A stretch of DNA of 64,000 bases, from contig NZ_RAPZ01000011.1 in the NCBI RefSeq assembly GCF_003610375.1, positions 248,001-312,000 on the forward strand, read 5' to 3'. Position 1 is the stretch's first letter; each line of letters begins with the position of its first letter. The translations under genes were made by a program, and so were the position numbers. The notes under the pieces were generated by a model. The model saw nothing but the letters and a program-made list of their open reading frames with translations. It did not search any database and was not told the DNA's origin. Below, piece after piece: positions 62,349 through 64,000 of this stretch. Source of the stretch: Sphingomonas sp. PP-CC-1A-547. Its GTDB lineage: Bacteria > Pseudomonadota > Alphaproteobacteria > Sphingomonadales > Sphingomonadaceae.

Positions 62349-64000
62349 TCACACCAGCGCCTTCGCTTCGTCGTCCATCGTGCCGGACACTTCGTTCGCC
62401 TGCAGGATCATGTCGGTATGCGCGGCCCCCGACGGGATCATCGGGAAGCAATTCGTCAGCTGCGACACGCGGCAGTCGACGATCACCGGGCCGTCATACG
62501 CGAGCATCTCGGCGATCCCGCCGTCGAGCTGGTCGCGCGTCTCGATCAGGATGCCCTTCCAACCGTAAGCCTCGCCGAGCTTCACGAAATCTGGCAGCGA
62601 ATCCGAATAGCTCTCGGCATAGCGGCTCTCATAGGTGAGCTCCTGCCACTGGCGGACCATGCCCATATACTGGTTGTTGAGGATGAAGATCTTCACCGGC
62701 AACCGGTATTGCGACGCGGTGGCCAGCTCCTGGATGTTCATCTGGATCGACGCTTCGCCGGCGATGTCGATCACCAGCGCGTTCGGGTTGCCAAGCTGCG
62801 CGCCGATCGCGGCGGGCAGGCCATAGCCCATCGTGCCGAGACCGCCGCTGGTCAGCCACTTGTTCGGCTTCTCGAACCCGAAATGCTGCGCCGCCCACAT
62901 CTGGTGCTGGCCGACCTCGGTCGTGATGATCGGCGAGCGTGCCTGCGTCGCATCGAACAGCGCCCGGATCGCGCGCTGCGGCATGATCTCGTTCGGATCG
63001 TTCTCGGGGAAATCGAGACACTTCACCGCGCGCCAGCCGGCGATCCGCCGCTGCCAGTCGGTCGTGTCGGGCTTGGGATGCTGGCGGCTCTTCCAGATCC
63101 GGACCATGTCCTCGAGCGCATGACCGACGTCCGCGATGATCCCGAGATCGACGCGCACAGTCTTGTTCACCGACGAGCGATCGATGTCGATATGCACCTT
63201 CCGCGAGTTCGGGCTGAACGCGTCGAGCCGCCCGGTCACGCGGTCGTCGAATCGCGAGCCGAGCGCGACGACGAGGTCGGCCTGGTTCATCGCCATGTTG
63301 GCCTCGTACGTGCCGTGCATCCCGAGCATGCCGAGCCACTGCGGGCCGGACGCGGGATAGGCGCCGAGGCCCATAAGCGTCGACGTCACCGGCGCGCCGG
63401 TGATGCGGACGAGTTCGCACAGCAACTGGCTCGCGGCCGGGCCGGAATTGATGATGCCGCCGCCGGTGTACAGGATCGGGCGTTCTGCCGCGGCCAGCAT
63501 GTCGACGAGCTGCTCGATCTGCGACTGGTCGGCCTTCACCTGCGGGCGATAGGTCTTGTGCTGGATAGGGCCGGGCTTCTTGTACCGCGCCGTGGCGACC
63601 TGCACGTCCTTGGGGATGTCGACGACCACCGGCCCCGGGCGACCCGAGGTGGCGATGTGGAACGCCTCGTGGATCACGTCGCCAAGCTTGGCGGGATCCT
63701 TCACAAGGTAGTTGTGCTTCGAGCAATGGCGCGTGATGCCGACGGTATCGGCCTCCTGGAACGCGTCGGTGCCGATCAGCGCGGTCGGCACCTGGCCGGT
63801 GATCACGACCATCGGGATCGAATCCATCAGGGCGTCGGTGATGCCGGTGACCGCGTTGGTCGCGCCGGGGCCAGAGGTGACGAGCACCACGCCGGGCTTG
63901 CCGGTCGAGCGGGCATAACCCTCGGCCGCATGCGTCGCAGCCTGTTCGTGGCGCACCAGAATGTGCTTGATCCGGCCACTGCGAAACAGCGCGTCGTAGA
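62349..64000 (-). CDS. ilvB: Acetolactate synthase large subunit, 5' end outside window
   Basis: The frame continues past the window end; about 550 C-terminal residues are present. It is the thiamine-diphosphate enzyme that starts branched-chain amino acid synthesis. The thiamine Glu is in RHEQAATHAAEGYAR, the thiamine/magnesium motif in GEASIQMNIQE...NNQYMGMVRQW, and SGPGATNAVTGI is typical. It begins the ilvB-ilvN-ilvC block. Any leader peptide would lie beyond the window. Confidence 0.97.
   Translation of the reverse strand, partial: YDALFRSGRIKHILVRHEQAATHAAEGYARSTGKPGVVLVTSGPGATNAVTGITDALMDSIPMVVITGQVPTALIGTDAFQEADTVGITRHCSKHNYLVKDPAKLGDVIHEAFHIATSGRPGPVVVDIPKDVQVATARYKKPGPIQHKTYRPQVKADQSQIEQLVDMLAAAERPILYTGGGIINSGPAASQLLCELVRITGAPVTSTLMGLGAYPASGPQWLGMLGMHGTYEANMAMNQADLVVALGSRFDDRVTGRLDAFSPNSRKVHIDIDRSSVNKTVRVDLGIIADVGHALEDMVRIWKSRQHPKPDTTDWQRRIAGWRAVKCLDFPENDPNEIMPQRAIRALFDATQARSPIITTEVGQHQMWAAQHFGFEKPNKWLTSGGLGTMGYGLPAAIGAQLGNPNALVIDIAGEASIQMNIQELATASQYRLPVKIFILNNQYMGMVRQWQELTYESRYAESYSDSLPDFVKLGEAYGWKGILIETRDQLDGGIAEMLAYDGPVIVDCRVSQLTNCFPMIPSGAAHTDMILQANEVSGTMDDEAKALV

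Overview
The window is high-GC chromosomal DNA that looks like a Sphingomonas-type alphaproteobacterium (order Sphingomonadales). The signs are the protein families and their order (mreB-mreC-mreD-mrdA-rodA, rpsM-rpsK-rpoA-rplQ, ilvB-ilvN-ilvC, leuA with a leucine leader peptide), a large TonB-dependent receptor with secreted sugar hydrolases, and families of GC-rich palindromic intergenic repeats. The genus is inferred from gene content; no rRNA gene is present to confirm it.

Layout. 1-12.5 kb: the end of an SDR oxidoreductase, a secreted amidase, an MFS transporter, a metallophosphoesterase with an ArsB-type permease, an exported amidohydrolase, a PaoABC-like molybdenum aldehyde oxidoreductase and a secreted nucleoside hydrolase. 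12.6-19.2 kb: a TolA-like Ala/Lys/Pro-rich protein, tRNA-Lys(CTT) and the rod-shape operon. 19.4-26.4 kb: mutL (with a palindromic repeat embedded in frame), two small proteins, the alpha ribosomal cluster and guaA. 26.4-29 kb: a repeat element, a subclass-B3-like metallo-beta-lactamase-fold protein and the DUF969/DUF979 membrane pair. 29-41.6 kb: a carbohydrate block (cupin, Gfo/Idh/MocA oxidoreductase, esterase, gluconokinase, a 1011-residue pectate-lyase-fold protein, a lactonase, a type-B carboxylesterase, a DEDDh exonuclease with a BRCT-like tail, a trehalase, a YecA-like protein). Two near-identical palindromes in this block may be shared operators.

41,617-47,894 is a compact integrative element in tRNA-Arg(CCT), bounded by a 58-bp perfect direct repeat. 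It carries a tyrosine integrase, an excisionase-like protein overlapping int, a divergent small HTH regulator, and four AT-richer cargo genes on one strand: a GvpU-like protein, a 362-residue protein with a possible PUA/EVE-like module, and two membrane proteins. This cargo is the best candidate for an undescribed system, possibly defence. Clustered TGTGCC motifs, several exactly 12 bp apart, lie inside both ends and may be integrase arm sites.

48-64 kb: a SWIB-domain protein, a DUF2945 protein, formaldehyde detoxification genes (class III alcohol dehydrogenase, VOC protein, S-formylglutathione hydrolase) with a duplicated fghA 5' end around a foreign insert, a repeat-filled gap, a TonB-dependent receptor, folE-SDR-folB, a DJ-1/PfpI-family protein, leuA with its attenuation leader, a YceI protein, and ilvC-ilvN-ilvB, with ilvB running off the window.
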